Positions 1 through 9,735 of a stretch of DNA of 64,000 bases are shown here, one piece after another; positions within the stretch are counted from its first letter, which is position 1, and each line of letters begins with the position of its first letter. A program made the position numbers and the translations under genes. The stretch spans positions 186,001-250,000 of the forward strand of contig NZ_JPKR02000003.1 of the NCBI RefSeq assembly GCF_000757425.2, written 5' to 3'. The notes under the pieces were generated by a model. The model searched no databases and was not told the origin of the DNA. It worked only from the letters and a program-made list of their open reading frames with translations. The stretch comes from Tatumella morbirosei (GTDB lineage: Bacteria > Pseudomonadota > Gammaproteobacteria > Enterobacterales > Enterobacteriaceae).

Positions 1-1439
1 TGCTCACTGAAGAGTTTTTCGATAACATTCAGCGTGATCGGCGCTGCGGTAGAGGCTCCCGGAGAGGCTCCCAGTAATGCCGCGATGGTTTTTTGCTGGT
101 CGGTCACCACTTCGGTCCCCAGTTTCAGAACGCCACCTTTCTGCGGATCTTTTTTGACGATCTGTACGCGCTGTCCGGCCTGCCACAGATGCCAGTCTGC
201 TTGTTGGGCTTGCGGATAATACTCTTTTAATGCCGCAAACCTGTCTTCATCAGACAGCATCACCTGACCTATCAGATATTTCACCAGGTCAAAATTATCG
301 ATACCCACATGGGCCATCGGCAGGAAGTTATGGGTGGTGGTGGCACTCAGCAGATCAAACAAAGAGCCATTTTTCAGGTATTTGGTCGAGAAGGTCGCGA
401 AGGGGCCAAACAGCACCACTTTCTTTCCGTCAAGGTGACGAATATCAATATGCGGAACTGACATCGGAGGCGCACCGACCGATGCCTGTCCATAGACTTT
501 CACGGCATGGTGTTCGGTAACCTCTGGGTTTTCCGTGACCAGGAAAGAGCCCCCCACCGGGAAACCCCCATAGTTTTCTGCTTCCGGAATACCGGTTTCC
601 TGTAGCAGCTTCAGCGCCGCACCGCCGGCTCCGATAAAGACATAACGGGCATCGATTTCATGACTGGTGTGATTTTTCAAATCATTCACCGTCACATGCC
701 AGCTGTTATCCGGATTACGGCTGAATGCAGTTACTTCGGTGGACAGTTCAAGACGGAATCCTGGTCGGGTTTTCAGCGAGGAGACCAGCTGACGGGTAAT
801 TTCACCGTAATTCACATCCGTACCCAGTGGTGTCCAGGTAGCCGCGACTTTTTGCGACGGAGAGCGGCCTTCAATCACCAGCGGGGCCCACTGTTTGATC
901 TGATTCTGATCGGTCGAAAATTTCATGCCCTGGAACAGGGTGCTGGTTTGCAGTGCCTGATAGCGTTTGGTCAGGTATTCCACATTCGCATCACCCCAGA
1001 CAAAACTCATGTGGGGTGCAGAATTGATAAAAGAGTGGGGGTTGTTCAGCGTTCCTTGTCTGACCAGTGAAGACCAGAACTGGCGAGAGATCATAAATGA
1101 TTCATTGATCTCCAGGGCTTTACTGATATCAATAGAACCATCGGCACGCTGCGGCGTATAGTTAAGCTCCATATTCGCAGAGTGGCCCGTACCGGCGTTG
1201 TTCCAGCCATTTGATGACTCTTCGGCAACACCGTCCAGCCTTTCCACCATGATCTGTTTCCAGTCTGGCTGGAGTTCATTCAGCCATGTGCCCAGAGAGG
1301 CACTCATAATTCCTCCACCAATCAGTAACACATCGGTTTTTTCGCTGGCCGCGCTGACACTCTGGCTAACAGTGGTCAGGGTAAGCAGGGAGAGGCTGAA
1401 AGCTATTTTTTTTGAAAAAGTCATATTACGCCTGGTCAT
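1..1439 (-). CDS. mqo: Malate:quinone oxidoreductase (3' end outside window)
   Basis: Peripheral membrane FAD enzyme oxidising malate to oxaloacetate with electrons to quinone. Reading the minus strand, an N-terminal hydrophobic leader of about 25 residues is followed by a dinucleotide-binding motif ([10 protein letters not shown]) and by the Mqo-typical stretches [20 protein letters not shown] and [12 protein letters not shown]. About 479 codons are visible and the frame is open at base 1, so roughly 60-70 residues are missing against the E. coli length of about 548. The start is either the ATG at 1439 or the in-frame ATG at 1424; neither has a good Shine-Dalgarno sequence and I chose the longer. 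Identity is firm from the motif run; the start is not. Confidence 0.93.
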   Translation of the reverse strand, partial: MTRRNMTFSKKIAFSLSLLTLTTVSQSVSAASEKTDVLLIGGGIMSASLGTWLNELQPDWKQIMVERLDGVAEESSNGWNNAGTGHSANMELNYTPQRADGSIDISKALEINESFMISRQFWSSLVRQGTLNNPHSFINSAPHMSFVWGDANVEYLTKRYQALQTSTLFQGMKFSTDQNQIKQWAPLVIEGRSPSQKVAATWTPLGTDVNYGEITRQLVSSLKTRPGFRLELSTEVTAFSRNPDNSWHVTVNDLKNHTSHEIDARYVFIGAGGAALKLLQETGIPEAENYGGFPVGGSFLVTENPEVTEHHAVKVYGQASVGAPPMSVPHIDIRHLDGKKVVLFGPFATFSTKYLKNGSLFDLLSATTTHNFLPMAHVGIDNFDLVKYLIGQVMLSDEDRFAALKEYYPQAQQADWHLWQAGQRVQIVKKDPQKGGVLKLGTEVVTDQQKTIAALLGASPGASTAAPITLNVIEKLFSE

Positions 1440-1796
1440 TGTGAAAAACTGGCCGGAAGTGTAACGGAAATTGTGTCTATATGTGAATTAATTTATCTGT
1501 TTATTTTAATTTATATATGTACATAAATTGAATGATTTCTTTTCATGTTGTTGATTTTAATGTTTTTAATTAATGTTGATTATAAGGGGGCATATTGATA
1601 TTGCGAACCAGTCGCGGAATTAATGACCAAATGTTACAAACATCCTGATGGGATTTTCATGGTAATCTCGCGGATGTGAAAGTGAAACTGAGCAGGGGAC
1701 AGGGAAATTTTAGCCTGGTCAGATGGGCTGTTTGCGCCTAATCACATCAGATTTATTGTATAATCCTCAAGATTATATACCTGACACAAAATCATC
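1440..1796. promoter_or_regulatory. Divergent mqo/yneE intergenic region
   Basis: This 357-base AT-rich stretch separates divergently transcribed mqo and yneE, so it must hold both promoters. A perfect TATAAT lies at 1759-1764, about 32 bases ahead of the yneE start, but I find no well-spaced -35 hexamer. The block 1485-1575 is nearly pure A/T and could serve the mqo promoter. No ORF or clear hairpin is seen. Confidence 0.35.
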
Positions 1797-2714
1797 ATGA
1801 TTATCCGTAAACCTCAGCACTGGTTTCTTCGCCTGTTCGACTGGCATGGTTCAGTCCTGCCTAAAATTTCTTTTCAACTGACACTAAATATCATGATGTC
1901 AGTGATAGCACTGCTCAGCCTGCCCTGGTACGAAACCCTGAATGTCAGGCTGACGACCGCGCCTTTTAGCCTGCTCGGGGTATCGATTGCGGTATTTCTT
2001 GGCTTCCGGAATAACGCCAGCTATTCACGCTTCCTGGAGGCCCGGCTGTTATGGGGAACCTTACTGATTCATAACAGAATTTTACTTCGCCAGTTGCACT
2101 CTGTACTGCCAAAAAATTCTCCGGAATTGATGACCTTTGCCAGATTACTTACCGCATTTGCCTATGCCTTAAAACATCAGTTAAGAGAAAGCGGTTCTGA
2201 TGAGGATTTACTGCGTTTACTTCCGGAAGAATATCGCCAGCAGGTGATGACCAGTCCGTTTCGCGCTAACCGCATATTGCTGGTGATCGGGATGTTTCTT
2301 GGCGACTTACGTCGCCAGGGCGCTATCTCAGATATTGTTTTTAGCGAAATAGATCAGGCTTTTCGTCAGTTAGAAATTATTCTCGGCGGCTGCGAACGGT
2401 TGGCAAACACCCCCATACCTTTTGCCTATACCCTGATCCTGCACCGGACGGTATACCTGTTTTGTTCTCTGCTTCCGTTTGCGCTGATTACCGAATTACA
2501 CTATCTGACTATCCTGGTCTCGGCATTTATTTCTTATACCTTCCTGTCGCTGGAAGCGTTAGCAGAAGAGCTTGAGCATCCGTTTGGTACTGAATCTAAC
2601 CAGTTGCCGCTGGACGCGATGTGTATTGTCATTGAACGACATATGCTGGAGATGAATAATCAGTCGCCGTTGCCAGAACTGTGGTTGCCAGACAGTAAAT
2701 TTAATCTCACCTGA
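1797..2714 (+). CDS. yneE: Bestrophin-like (UPF0187) membrane protein, YneE family
   Basis: Predicted inner-membrane protein of the bestrophin/UPF0187 family, whose members form pentameric ion channels in bacteria. The 305 residues match the E. coli YneE length, and family landmarks are present: LGVSIAVFLGFRNNASYSRF near residue 60, WGTLL near 86, TPIPFAYTLILHRTVYLF around 215-235, and EELEHPFGTESNQLPLDAM near 260-280. Hydrophobic segments lie near residues 25-45, 55-70 and 225-265. It stands alone, divergent from mqo and convergent with the MFS gene; a hairpin at 2773-2792 separates it from the latter. No Shine-Dalgarno is obvious before the ATG. Ion selectivity cannot be read from the sequence. 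Confidence 0.88.
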   Translation: MIIRKPQHWFLRLFDWHGSVLPKISFQLTLNIMMSVIALLSLPWYETLNVRLTTAPFSLLGVSIAVFLGFRNNASYSRFLEARLLWGTLLIHNRILLRQLHSVLPKNSPELMTFARLLTAFAYALKHQLRESGSDEDLLRLLPEEYRQQVMTSPFRANRILLVIGMFLGDLRRQGAISDIVFSEIDQAFRQLEIILGGCERLANTPIPFAYTLILHRTVYLFCSLLPFALITELHYLTILVSAFISYTFLSLEALAEELEHPFGTESNQLPLDAMCIVIERHMLEMNNQSPLPELWLPDSKFNLT

Positions 2715-2772
2715 GGGTACGAAATTAACGGAGATTGCAGAGCGGGCAATTCAGCCTGAGAGATTCAGTCAA

Positions 2773-2792
2773 TGGCGGCCTTCTGGCCGCCA
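2773..2792. terminator. Hairpin between convergent genes
   Basis: A perfect 8-bp stem (TGGCGGCC with GGCCGCCA) closes a 4-base TTCT loop between the convergent yneE and MFS genes. There is no T-run on either side, so it is a weak intrinsic terminator at best. Confidence 0.45.
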
Positions 2793-2807
2793 GCAAACGG
2801 ATGCCAT

Positions 2808-4022
2808 TTACTCCGGTGAAATCAATTTACCGGCCTGCTGAGCAGAACGAAACGTGATGCTCAGATAAATCAGGTTGATCAATATGACCACTGCCGAAGC
2901 CAGGAACACCCAGCGCATCCCCAGGGCTGCGGAGGTGACCGACCCCAGCAAGGGGCCGGTGACATTCCCCAGATTCATAAACGACTGGTTGTAACCAAAA
3001 ACCCGCCCAGAGACTTCCCGCGATGAGTAGGTCAGCAGCAGTGACTGAATCGCCGGGAACATAGCCCCGTCAGCAAATCCCAGCAAAAAGCGCAGTATCG
3101 AGAACTGCGGTACGCTGCTCACCAGTGACATTAGCGTCAGTAAAATAATAAACATCACAAAGGCGACCGAAATAATACGTTTCGGTCCGATTCTGTCACT
3201 CATTCTGCCCCAGACGGGGGCGGATATCAGGGCAGACATGCCGGGTAGCGCGGCAATAAAACCACTGATAAAGGCAATATTATTGCTGTCAGGGGAAAGT
3301 TGATGAACATATAAATAGAGGATAGGGTTGACCGAGCCATTACATAACTGAACCACCAGGGTACAGAATAACAGACACAGGATAATCCTTGCGGAAGGGA
3401 CTGTTTTCCAGACCGAGACCGGTTTGCTGCGTTGTGCATTTTGTGTAACGACGCGCGGCTCTTCTTTAATAAAAGCGATAGTGACCAGGGTTGCCAGCAC
3501 CAGTAACGAGGTTGTCACGTGAAATACCGGCCGTAATCCGACGTGATCCGCCAGGTACCCGCCCAGCAAGGGGCCACCCAGAAATCCACTGATTTGCGCG
3601 GTAGACAAAATACTTAGCGCCCAGCCACTTTTTCCTTTGGGGACCTGAGTGGCAATCAGCGCCATGGCGTTAGGAATATACCCTGAAGCCAGTCCCATCA
3701 GCCCACGTAATACCAGTAACTGCCAGGCATGAGTGACCATTCCCTGGAAAAAAATCGCAATCGCCATTCCGACAGCGGCCCGAATCAGCATCAGTTTCCG
3801 ACCTTTACTGTCTGCCAGGCGGCCCCACATGGGCGACACAATGGCAGAGACCAGGAAAGTAATACTAAACGTCATCCCGGACCAGAGTGTCAGACTGGCA
3901 GTATCATAACTTCCTAACTGAGAAATATAGAGCGGAAGGAAAGGTAAAATCTGGCTGGTACCCAGACCTGTAATAAAACATCCCAGCCAGAGGGAAAACA
4001 GGTTCTTTTTCCAGGAAATCAT
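2808..4022 (-). CDS. MFS drug efflux transporter, MdtG-like
   Basis: Proton-driven major facilitator superfamily efflux pump of the inner membrane, predicted to carry twelve helices. From the ATG at 4022 it has 404 residues, close to the 408 of E. coli MdtG. It shares with that family FLPLYISQLG near residue 30, the loop 2-3 motif GRLADSKGRKLML, the ALIATQVPKGKSGWALSILST region, and GRVFGYNQSFMNLGNVTGPL near the C-terminus. The frame can be opened to a TTG at 4079, but a TATACT -10-like element (4060-4065) lies inside that extension and the alignment with MdtG begins at the 4022 Met. Substrate is not predictable, and the family's usual link is to multidrug resistance. Confidence 0.82.
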   Translation of the reverse strand: MISWKKNLFSLWLGCFITGLGTSQILPFLPLYISQLGSYDTASLTLWSGMTFSITFLVSAIVSPMWGRLADSKGRKLMLIRAAVGMAIAIFFQGMVTHAWQLLVLRGLMGLASGYIPNAMALIATQVPKGKSGWALSILSTAQISGFLGGPLLGGYLADHVGLRPVFHVTTSLLVLATLVTIAFIKEEPRVVTQNAQRSKPVSVWKTVPSARIILCLLFCTLVVQLCNGSVNPILYLYVHQLSPDSNNIAFISGFIAALPGMSALISAPVWGRMSDRIGPKRIISVAFVMFIILLTLMSLVSSVPQFSILRFLLGFADGAMFPAIQSLLLTYSSREVSGRVFGYNQSFMNLGNVTGPLLGSVTSAALGMRWVFLASAVVILINLIYLSITFRSAQQAGKLISPE

Positions 4023-4643
4023 AAGCAACAAAGGCGTCTGTTCAGCTGTCGGAGGCGAAAGTATACGCCAGCTATGCAATAATTGGCAGTGAGAAGCCCG
4101 ACTAAGCTATTGAAATTCAGAGACTGAGAGACAAATTAGCATTTTTTAGCCGTGACCTGTATGGCAACGGTTATCCTTTTCCCTGAATAACCCCATATTC
4201 TCTGATAATCATCAGTGTTATTACGCGGTGATGTTATTGCCGGACCTGCCGAATAACTGTTGTGGTTAAACACCCTGTTATCCCACAACAACACAGAATT
4301 AAAATCCCTGAGAGAGATTATCCTGAAATACTCTGATTTATATTCCGAAGGGATATGACCCTCGTCACAATAATAATTTACACCTTGAAAATCAGGTTTT
4401 CAGCGGCCGGTCGGATGGTAAAGTGACAGGGAAGTTTCCGGCAGGTTATTCCGGAGAATCAGCAAGATATCAGTGAAACAGATGAGTTTTATTGTCGATG
4501 AGGCATCGACGAAGACATCCTCTGCTGTTCTTGCTATGAGAAGGCAGCGAGGTTCTGATAAATGAAACCATTAATTGACTGTTGCTGATTTATTTATTCC
4601 GCACTCGCGGAGTTAAGGACTCTGTTAATTTCAGGATGAGATT
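4023..4643. promoter_or_regulatory. Intergenic region upstream of the porin
   Basis: About 620 bases without a credible gene, holding the divergent promoters of the MdtG-like pump and the porin. Two local structures stand out: a TATACT hexamer on the minus strand at 4060-4065, and a perfect 7-3-7 inverted repeat at 4494-4510 (GTCGATG, AGG, CATCGAC) about 130 bases ahead of the porin start. The length and hairpin suggest a regulated leader, but no known operator is recognised. Confidence 0.3.
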
Positions 4644-5999
4644 ATGAATATCATTAATAAGCAAGGATACCTCCGGCCATTATCAGCCGCGATGATATTA
4701 TGTATGTATACTGCTACGGGGTATGCTGAGGAGTGGGATGGTACCGCGCTGGGGTTTGAAGCCCCTCAGCAGGGGCTGATGGGCAATATGCTGGGGCTGC
4801 GCCCCGATTTAAAAGACGCCGGGTTTAACTTCAACCTTGGCTATCTTAGCCAGGCGGCGACCAATATTGGCGGAGGATATAACCACGATAGCAAAGTGGC
4901 CTATATTGACCAGTTCGCACTGACCTTTTCACAGGATCTGCAACAGCTCACCGGCATTCCCGATGCCATGATTGAAGGAAATATTGTTAACCGTAACCAT
5001 AACAGTAATCTGACGGTAGATCGGTTACAAAATCCCGGCTTACCAATTAATGATCTGGCGCAGGAGAGCTGGGGAGGGCAATCAATCACCCGCCTGGGCT
5101 GGCTGACATTCTCACGAAGCTTCTTCGACCAGCAATTGTACTGGCGGGTAGGGATGATGAATAAGGTTCAGACCTTTGATCAGTCCATTCCCTGTGATTT
5201 TCAGATGCTGACACAGTGTGGCGGAAAGTCAGCGAATGCGATGTTATGGAACAACTGGAATGTGCACAGTTGGGGAACTACCCTGGCATGGCGCGTCAAC
5301 CCGGAACTGACACTCAAAGGGGGGGTGATGGAGCAGAATCCCCAGGTCGCTGAGCGTAACCATGCCTGGAGTTGGTCTACACGTGGCAGCCGTGGCGCAC
5401 TGTTTCCACTGGAAGCTGAACTGAAGACTACGCTTAACCAGTTACCAGGTGTCTATAATGTCGGTGTGTTGCTGACCAATGCCAGTCAGCAGCATTTATC
5501 ACGCGGAAAATCACAACCGGATGGCAGCACCGATCCCGCGGGTTACCGTCGCTACTCCTCAACCGGATTTATCTGGGCTTCAGCCAATCAGCAGGTCACG
5601 CGGCATCAGGACGATGCACAGCGCGGCATGAGTCTCTCCTGGAGTGGCAGCCTCTCTGATCACCGTAGTAACCGTGTACAACTGAGTACCGCGGTATCAA
5701 TGCGCTATCGGGGGATGTTTGACGCACGTCCGGAAGACTGGCTCGGGATAGGGGTGAGCTACATTAAAATGAGCCGTTATGCCAGTGAACAGTTGCAGTT
5801 TGCCGCACCGCAGGGCGGAATGTCAGGGCAGCCAATTGCCGATCTGAGCCATTCGGTGAACGCCGAAATCTATTACCGGATTCGCGCGGCATCCTGGCTG
5901 GAACTGCAACCGGACCTGCAGTACTGGCATAATCCTGGTGGAGATCGTAATACTCAGGATGGCTGGGTAGCGGGTTTGAAAACCGTGGTAACCTTCTGA
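4644..5999 (+). CDS. Carbohydrate-selective porin, OprB family
   Basis: Outer-membrane beta-barrel porin of the OprB family, used for passive sugar uptake. The 451-residue precursor starts with a signal peptide ending near residue 28 (AATGYAEE), then shows the OprB pattern GLRPDLKDAGFNFNLGYLSQ, the RLGWLTFSRSFF and WRVGMMNK strands, and GVYNVGVLLTNAS in the second half. It ends on phenylalanine (VVTF), the usual signal for barrel assembly. An AGGA sits 8 bases before the ATG. It is monocistronic, ending in a good terminator at 6007-6030. Given the two periplasmic sugar-acid dehydrogenases in this window, a role in letting their substrates through is plausible but inferred. Confidence 0.85.
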   Translation: MNIINKQGYLRPLSAAMILCMYTATGYAEEWDGTALGFEAPQQGLMGNMLGLRPDLKDAGFNFNLGYLSQAATNIGGGYNHDSKVAYIDQFALTFSQDLQQLTGIPDAMIEGNIVNRNHNSNLTVDRLQNPGLPINDLAQESWGGQSITRLGWLTFSRSFFDQQLYWRVGMMNKVQTFDQSIPCDFQMLTQCGGKSANAMLWNNWNVHSWGTTLAWRVNPELTLKGGVMEQNPQVAERNHAWSWSTRGSRGALFPLEAELKTTLNQLPGVYNVGVLLTNASQQHLSRGKSQPDGSTDPAGYRRYSSTGFIWASANQQVTRHQDDAQRGMSLSWSGSLSDHRSNRVQLSTAVSMRYRGMFDARPEDWLGIGVSYIKMSRYASEQLQFAAPQGGMSGQPIADLSHSVNAEIYYRIRAASWLELQPDLQYWHNPGGDRNTQDGWVAGLKTVVTF

Positions 6000-6006
6000 A
6001 CAATCA

Positions 6007-6030
6007 CCGCCCGTGGGTAACGGGCGGTTT
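6007..6030 (+). terminator. Rho-independent terminator of the porin gene
   Basis: Stem CCGCCCGT (6007-6014) pairs perfectly with ACGGGCGG (6020-6027) around a GGGTA loop and is followed by TTT. It lies 8 bases after the porin stop and ahead of convergent fhuB, so it may also serve the other strand. Confidence 0.75.
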
Positions 6031-6045
6031 ACCCTCAACTACTTT

Positions 6046-8007
6046 TTACGATACTTTTTTCCGACACAACAACCAGACAAATACCGGTGTTCCCAACAGC
6101 ACCGCCATGACCCCCGCGGGAATCTGAAACGGCCAGATAATCAGCCTTCCCAGCGTATCTGCCGTCATCATCAATACCGCGCCTGTCAAGGCGGTCACGG
6201 GTAATGCTACCGCAACATGCCTGACCCCCATCTGACGTGTCACCTGAGGCGCCAGTAAACCAATAAAGCTCATCGGTCCCAACAACAGAGTGGCACAGGC
6301 GCTCAATACTGCACAGAATACCAACAGCACGCCGGTGACCGGGCGCATTGCCAACCCGAGGGAAGACGCCACCTGGCTTCCCAGAGGCAGCAGCGTCAGC
6401 CAACGACTAAACAGCAGGGACAGTGGCAGGGTGATAAGGGTGATCAACAGCCCACTCATCGCCATCACCGGAGTCGCTCCCCACGCAGAACCCGACAGCC
6501 AGCTGATAATCTGGCTGGCATTGGGCGCGCCACTGGCCAGTAACAGGCTAATGACTGCGGCCGCCAGTGCGCTCAGGGCCGTTCCGGCCAACAGAATACG
6601 CGAAGATGAGGAGTAACCTCCGAAGGCAAAAAAGATGATGATGATGAGGCTCAGCAAAGCCCCCGCCAACGCTGCCGGGAAAATCCCAATACTGCCGGTA
6701 GCCGGGAAAAAAATCAGCATTAATACTACCCCACAAGCCGCACCACTATTGACTCCCAGAACTTCGGGGCTGGCCAGCGGGTTGGCGGTCAAACGCTGCA
6801 AAATAACGCCACCCATCGCCAGCAAGGCGCCACAACTACCGGCGACGACAGCGCGCGGCCAGCGGAATGCCAAAGGATCATGCCAGTTCAGTAGCAGGCC
6901 ATCAGCATTGCGGGTGATGCTAACAGCCAGCAAGGTCGTGAGAACTAATAACAGCCCGGTCAGAGCGTACTTTTTCCCTGTCATCATGACGGTATGGCGA
7001 AGCGCGGGCCGTAAGTCCGGAGCGTAAATAAACCGGGCTTTAGCAATAATAAACAACATCAGTGGAATACCGCCGATAGCTGTAATATTACCGGCGGTAA
7101 ACTGATAACCCGCGTACTGGCTGAGTACCGATAGCTGATCGCAGGCCAGCAGGACCATTGCCCCAAACAGCATCACCAGCAGCATATGGCTGATAAAACG
7201 TTGGTGTGGCAGCAGTCGACAAATTTGCGGTGCAAACAGCCCGATAAAACCAATAATTCCCACCTGACTGACCGTCCAGCCTGAGACCAGAGTAACCAGC
7301 AATAGCCCTGCCAGCCGGATACGCTGGCTGCGCCCCCCCAGGCTATTAACCATGGTATCGGACAGTCGCAACAGATTAAGCGATCTGGAAAACAGCAGGG
7401 TCAGTAGTACAACCAGCAGCAATACAGGCGCCAGTAACCGGGCAACTGACCAGTCATTCTGGGACAGATTTCCGCTACTCCAGATAAACAGGTTCTGCAA
7501 TTGTTCATGCCGGAATAAGGCAATGCCATTCTGCAGAGCGGAACAGAACAAGCCGATAATCAGCCCTGTCAGCAGCAAGGTCAGCGGCGATAAGCGCCGT
7601 TGGCTGCTCAACACAAAAATAATTAAAGCGCTGACCATCGCTCCCGTCAGGGATAACCCTTGGCTCAGCATAACACTGCTGCCCGACAGTGTGGCGAGGG
7701 TCAAGCCTAACTGCGCCCCGGACGCAATGCCCAGTGTGGCAGGTTCTGCCAGTGGGTTTTTTAACAGCAACTGACATAGCCAGCCTGCCAGACCGAGGGC
7801 GGCTCCGGCCAGCAACGCGACAGCAATACGAGGCAGAAAACTGTAGTGGAACAACAGCATACTTTGCAGAGAAAGGTTATGCGCCTCAGCCGGTGTCAGA
7901 GACTGTCCGTGGCCCGGGAAAAAGTAGTGCAGGGTGTTAACACCCAGTAACAGGCTGATCATGACAATCAGCAACATAATAATCGGGACTACCGTAGATT
8001 TACGCAT
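6046..8007 (-). CDS. fhuB: Fe3+-hydroxamate ABC transporter permease, FhuB-like double permease
   Basis: Inner-membrane permease for ferric hydroxamate siderophores. The 653 residues are a tandem duplication of the BtuC/FecCD permease fold, as in E. coli FhuB (about 660): repeat one (residues about 1-330) carries GAALGLAGWLCQLLLKNPLAEPATLGI and GIIGFIGLFAPQICR, and repeat two (about 340-653) carries GGVILQRLTANPLASPEVLGVNSG-type sequence and MSFIGLLAPQVTRQ. About twenty membrane segments are expected. Its start overlaps the end of the FhuD-like gene by 8 bases, implying translational coupling within the fhuF-C-D-B operon. It pairs with the FhuC-like ATPase just upstream in the operon. Confidence 0.92.
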   Translation of the reverse strand: MRKSTVVPIIMLLIVMISLLLGVNTLHYFFPGHGQSLTPAEAHNLSLQSMLLFHYSFLPRIAVALLAGAALGLAGWLCQLLLKNPLAEPATLGIASGAQLGLTLATLSGSSVMLSQGLSLTGAMVSALIIFVLSSQRRLSPLTLLLTGLIIGLFCSALQNGIALFRHEQLQNLFIWSSGNLSQNDWSVARLLAPVLLLVVLLTLLFSRSLNLLRLSDTMVNSLGGRSQRIRLAGLLLVTLVSGWTVSQVGIIGFIGLFAPQICRLLPHQRFISHMLLVMLFGAMVLLACDQLSVLSQYAGYQFTAGNITAIGGIPLMLFIIAKARFIYAPDLRPALRHTVMMTGKKYALTGLLLVLTTLLAVSITRNADGLLLNWHDPLAFRWPRAVVAGSCGALLAMGGVILQRLTANPLASPEVLGVNSGAACGVVLMLIFFPATGSIGIFPAALAGALLSLIIIIFFAFGGYSSSSRILLAGTALSALAAAVISLLLASGAPNASQIISWLSGSAWGATPVMAMSGLLITLITLPLSLLFSRWLTLLPLGSQVASSLGLAMRPVTGVLLVFCAVLSACATLLLGPMSFIGLLAPQVTRQMGVRHVAVALPVTALTGAVLMMTADTLGRLIIWPFQIPAGVMAVLLGTPVFVWLLCRKKVS

Positions 8008-8929
8008 GCCACTCCCTGGATACCTGTGTCAGTATTCCGGCAAAGCGCTGTGCTGAGTAGAGGCTGCCATACAGCCATACCGGCTCAACCAGCCAGCGTC
8101 GGTGATTCTGATTAAACGGCATTTGTTGCCAGAGAGGTGACCCGGACAAGCTATCCAGCAATGGCTGATCATTATGTGAGAACTGCAGAACATAATCAGC
8201 ATCGCAGGTCAGTAACTGTTCTATCCCGATAATCACGCTGCCCCAGATACTGGTGGCTCCCTGCCAGGCACAGTGCAGACCCAACTGTTGCAGCACTTCG
8301 CCAAACAGACTGTCCGGAGTTAACACCAGGGCCTGACGTGACGACATCAGAGTAAACATCAGTATTTTTTTACCGGCAAAAGGTTGCAGTTGCTGGCGGT
8401 ACCCTGCCTGCTGTTGTGCATAATCTGACAAATATTGCCGGGCCTCGGTGTCACGACCCAGCCGGGACGCCAGTTGCAGTATATTGTCGGTAGCAACACT
8501 CAGTAGTGATTTCCCCGGCACGGCAAACGAGTATTGCCATACCGGCGCAATCTGTTCTAAGCGCGACACAGACAGTGGCGAGTGTTCAGGAAGGATCAGT
8601 AAATCCGGTGCCAGGCTGGCCAGTAGCTCAAGGTTAGGCTCGGTACGCAGACCCAGTTCAGTCACCGCCGGCGGAATGGCCGGTTTGGAAACCCAGTTGT
8701 TGTAACCGGTAATATCGCTGACCGCGACAGGAGTCAGACCCAGCGCATACAGCGTTTCCACGGCAGACCACTCCAGAGCCACTGCGCGTGGCAGGCGTTG
8801 TTCGCCTGACTGACCGGCACGGGCGAATTCGGGCAGACCCGCTGCGGCCAGCAACAGGGCGGATTTGGCAAGGATCTCCCGGCGGCTGTATTCACCTGAC
8901 AACAGAGAGTGATTAAGACTATCGGACAT
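8000..8929 (-). CDS. fhuD: Periplasmic ferric siderophore-binding protein, FhuD-like
   Basis: Periplasmic receptor that hands ferric hydroxamates to FhuB. The 309-residue precursor has a Tat-type leader: a twin-arginine SRREIL motif at about residues 15-20 followed by a hydrophobic stretch and an AxA-like cleavage region (FARAG). The mature part has the class III binding-protein layout, with VALEWSAVETLYALGLTPVAVSDITGYN near the start and LELLASLAPDLLILPEHS at about 100-120. Two lobes are joined by a long helix near QYLSDYAQQQAGYRQQL. It overlaps fhuC by 11 bases and fhuB by 8. E. coli FhuD is also a Tat substrate, which supports reading the leader this way. The exact siderophore is unknown. 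Confidence 0.88.
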   Translation of the reverse strand: MSDSLNHSLLSGEYSRREILAKSALLLAAAGLPEFARAGQSGEQRLPRAVALEWSAVETLYALGLTPVAVSDITGYNNWVSKPAIPPAVTELGLRTEPNLELLASLAPDLLILPEHSPLSVSRLEQIAPVWQYSFAVPGKSLLSVATDNILQLASRLGRDTEARQYLSDYAQQQAGYRQQLQPFAGKKILMFTLMSSRQALVLTPDSLFGEVLQQLGLHCAWQGATSIWGSVIIGIEQLLTCDADYVLQFSHNDQPLLDSLSGSPLWQQMPFNQNHRRWLVEPVWLYGSLYSAQRFAGILTQVSREWHA

Positions 8930-9731
8930 AACTTAACAGATCTCCGCTGTCCGGATGATGAATCACACCCATCGGCACACTATAAATCTGTTCCAGCCGT
9001 TGTTCGGTCATCAGTTCGGCCGCACTACCCTGGAAGATCTTTTCACCCTGTTTCAGGGCCACAAACTCGTCACAAAACCGCGCCGCCATATTGATATCAT
9101 GCAGTACCATAATCACGGTTAACTGCCGTTGGCGGCACAACTGCTGAATCACCGACAACACCTCTTTTTGATGAGCGATATCCAGAGCAGAGGTCGGTTC
9201 ATCCAGTAATAAGCAATGGCTGCCCTGAACCACGCACATCGCAATCCATGCCCTCTGACGTTCCCCGCCAGAGAGGTTCTCCACCAGATGATCGGCGGCC
9301 CAACTCAGATCAACACTGGCAATCGCCTGGTCAACAGATTGCCGGTCATGGTCACTCATTTTGCCGAGTGCACCATGCCAGGCGTAACGGCCCAACGCCA
9401 CCAGTTCTGTCACTGTCATTCCTTCGGCAACGGGCAGGGTTTGTGGCAGGTAAGCTACCTGGCGGGCAAATTCTCTGGAACCCCACTCAGAAAGTGGTTT
9501 GCCGTTCCATTGTACGGTACCGGAAAACCCCGGGTTTTGCCGGCTCAGAAGCTTTATCAGTGTGGATTTTCCGGAACCGTTATGACCTATTAATCCGGTT
9601 ATTCTGTGCGGGGTAAACTCTATGGACAAGGGTTTGAGCAACTGGCGGTTATCAATACTCACCTGCGCCTGCCTCAGGCTAAAGGTTGCTGCCGCAGCAG
9701 CAGTTTGCTGGTTATTCACGTGATGTCTCAT
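8919..9731 (-). CDS. fhuC: Ferric siderophore ABC transporter ATPase, FhuC-like
   Basis: Cytoplasmic ATPase that powers the FhuB-like permease. From the ATG at 9731 it has 270 residues, with Walker A GHNGSGKST, Q-loop YLPQTLPVAEGMT, signature LSGGERQRA, Walker B CLLLDEP and the H-loop VLHDINMA, all spaced as in E. coli FhuC. A TTG at 9782 would lengthen the N-terminus, but it lies inside fhuF. The 9731 ATG comes 4 bases after the fhuF stop, which fits a tight operon, and family proteins begin there. The 3' end overlaps fhuD by 11 bases. Confidence 0.92.
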   Translation of the reverse strand: MRHHVNNQQTAAAAATFSLRQAQVSIDNRQLLKPLSIEFTPHRITGLIGHNGSGKSTLIKLLSRQNPGFSGTVQWNGKPLSEWGSREFARQVAYLPQTLPVAEGMTVTELVALGRYAWHGALGKMSDHDRQSVDQAIASVDLSWAADHLVENLSGGERQRAWIAMCVVQGSHCLLLDEPTSALDIAHQKEVLSVIQQLCRQRQLTVIMVLHDINMAARFCDEFVALKQGEKIFQGSAAELMTEQRLEQIYSVPMGVIHHPDSGDLLSYVR

Positions 9732-9735
9732 GGGA

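Noticed and set aside
4080-4643. Possible Fur-like half-sites and a 27-codon ORF ahead of the porin
   Set aside because: The Fur-like match is partial and on one side only; the ORF has no ribosome-binding site.
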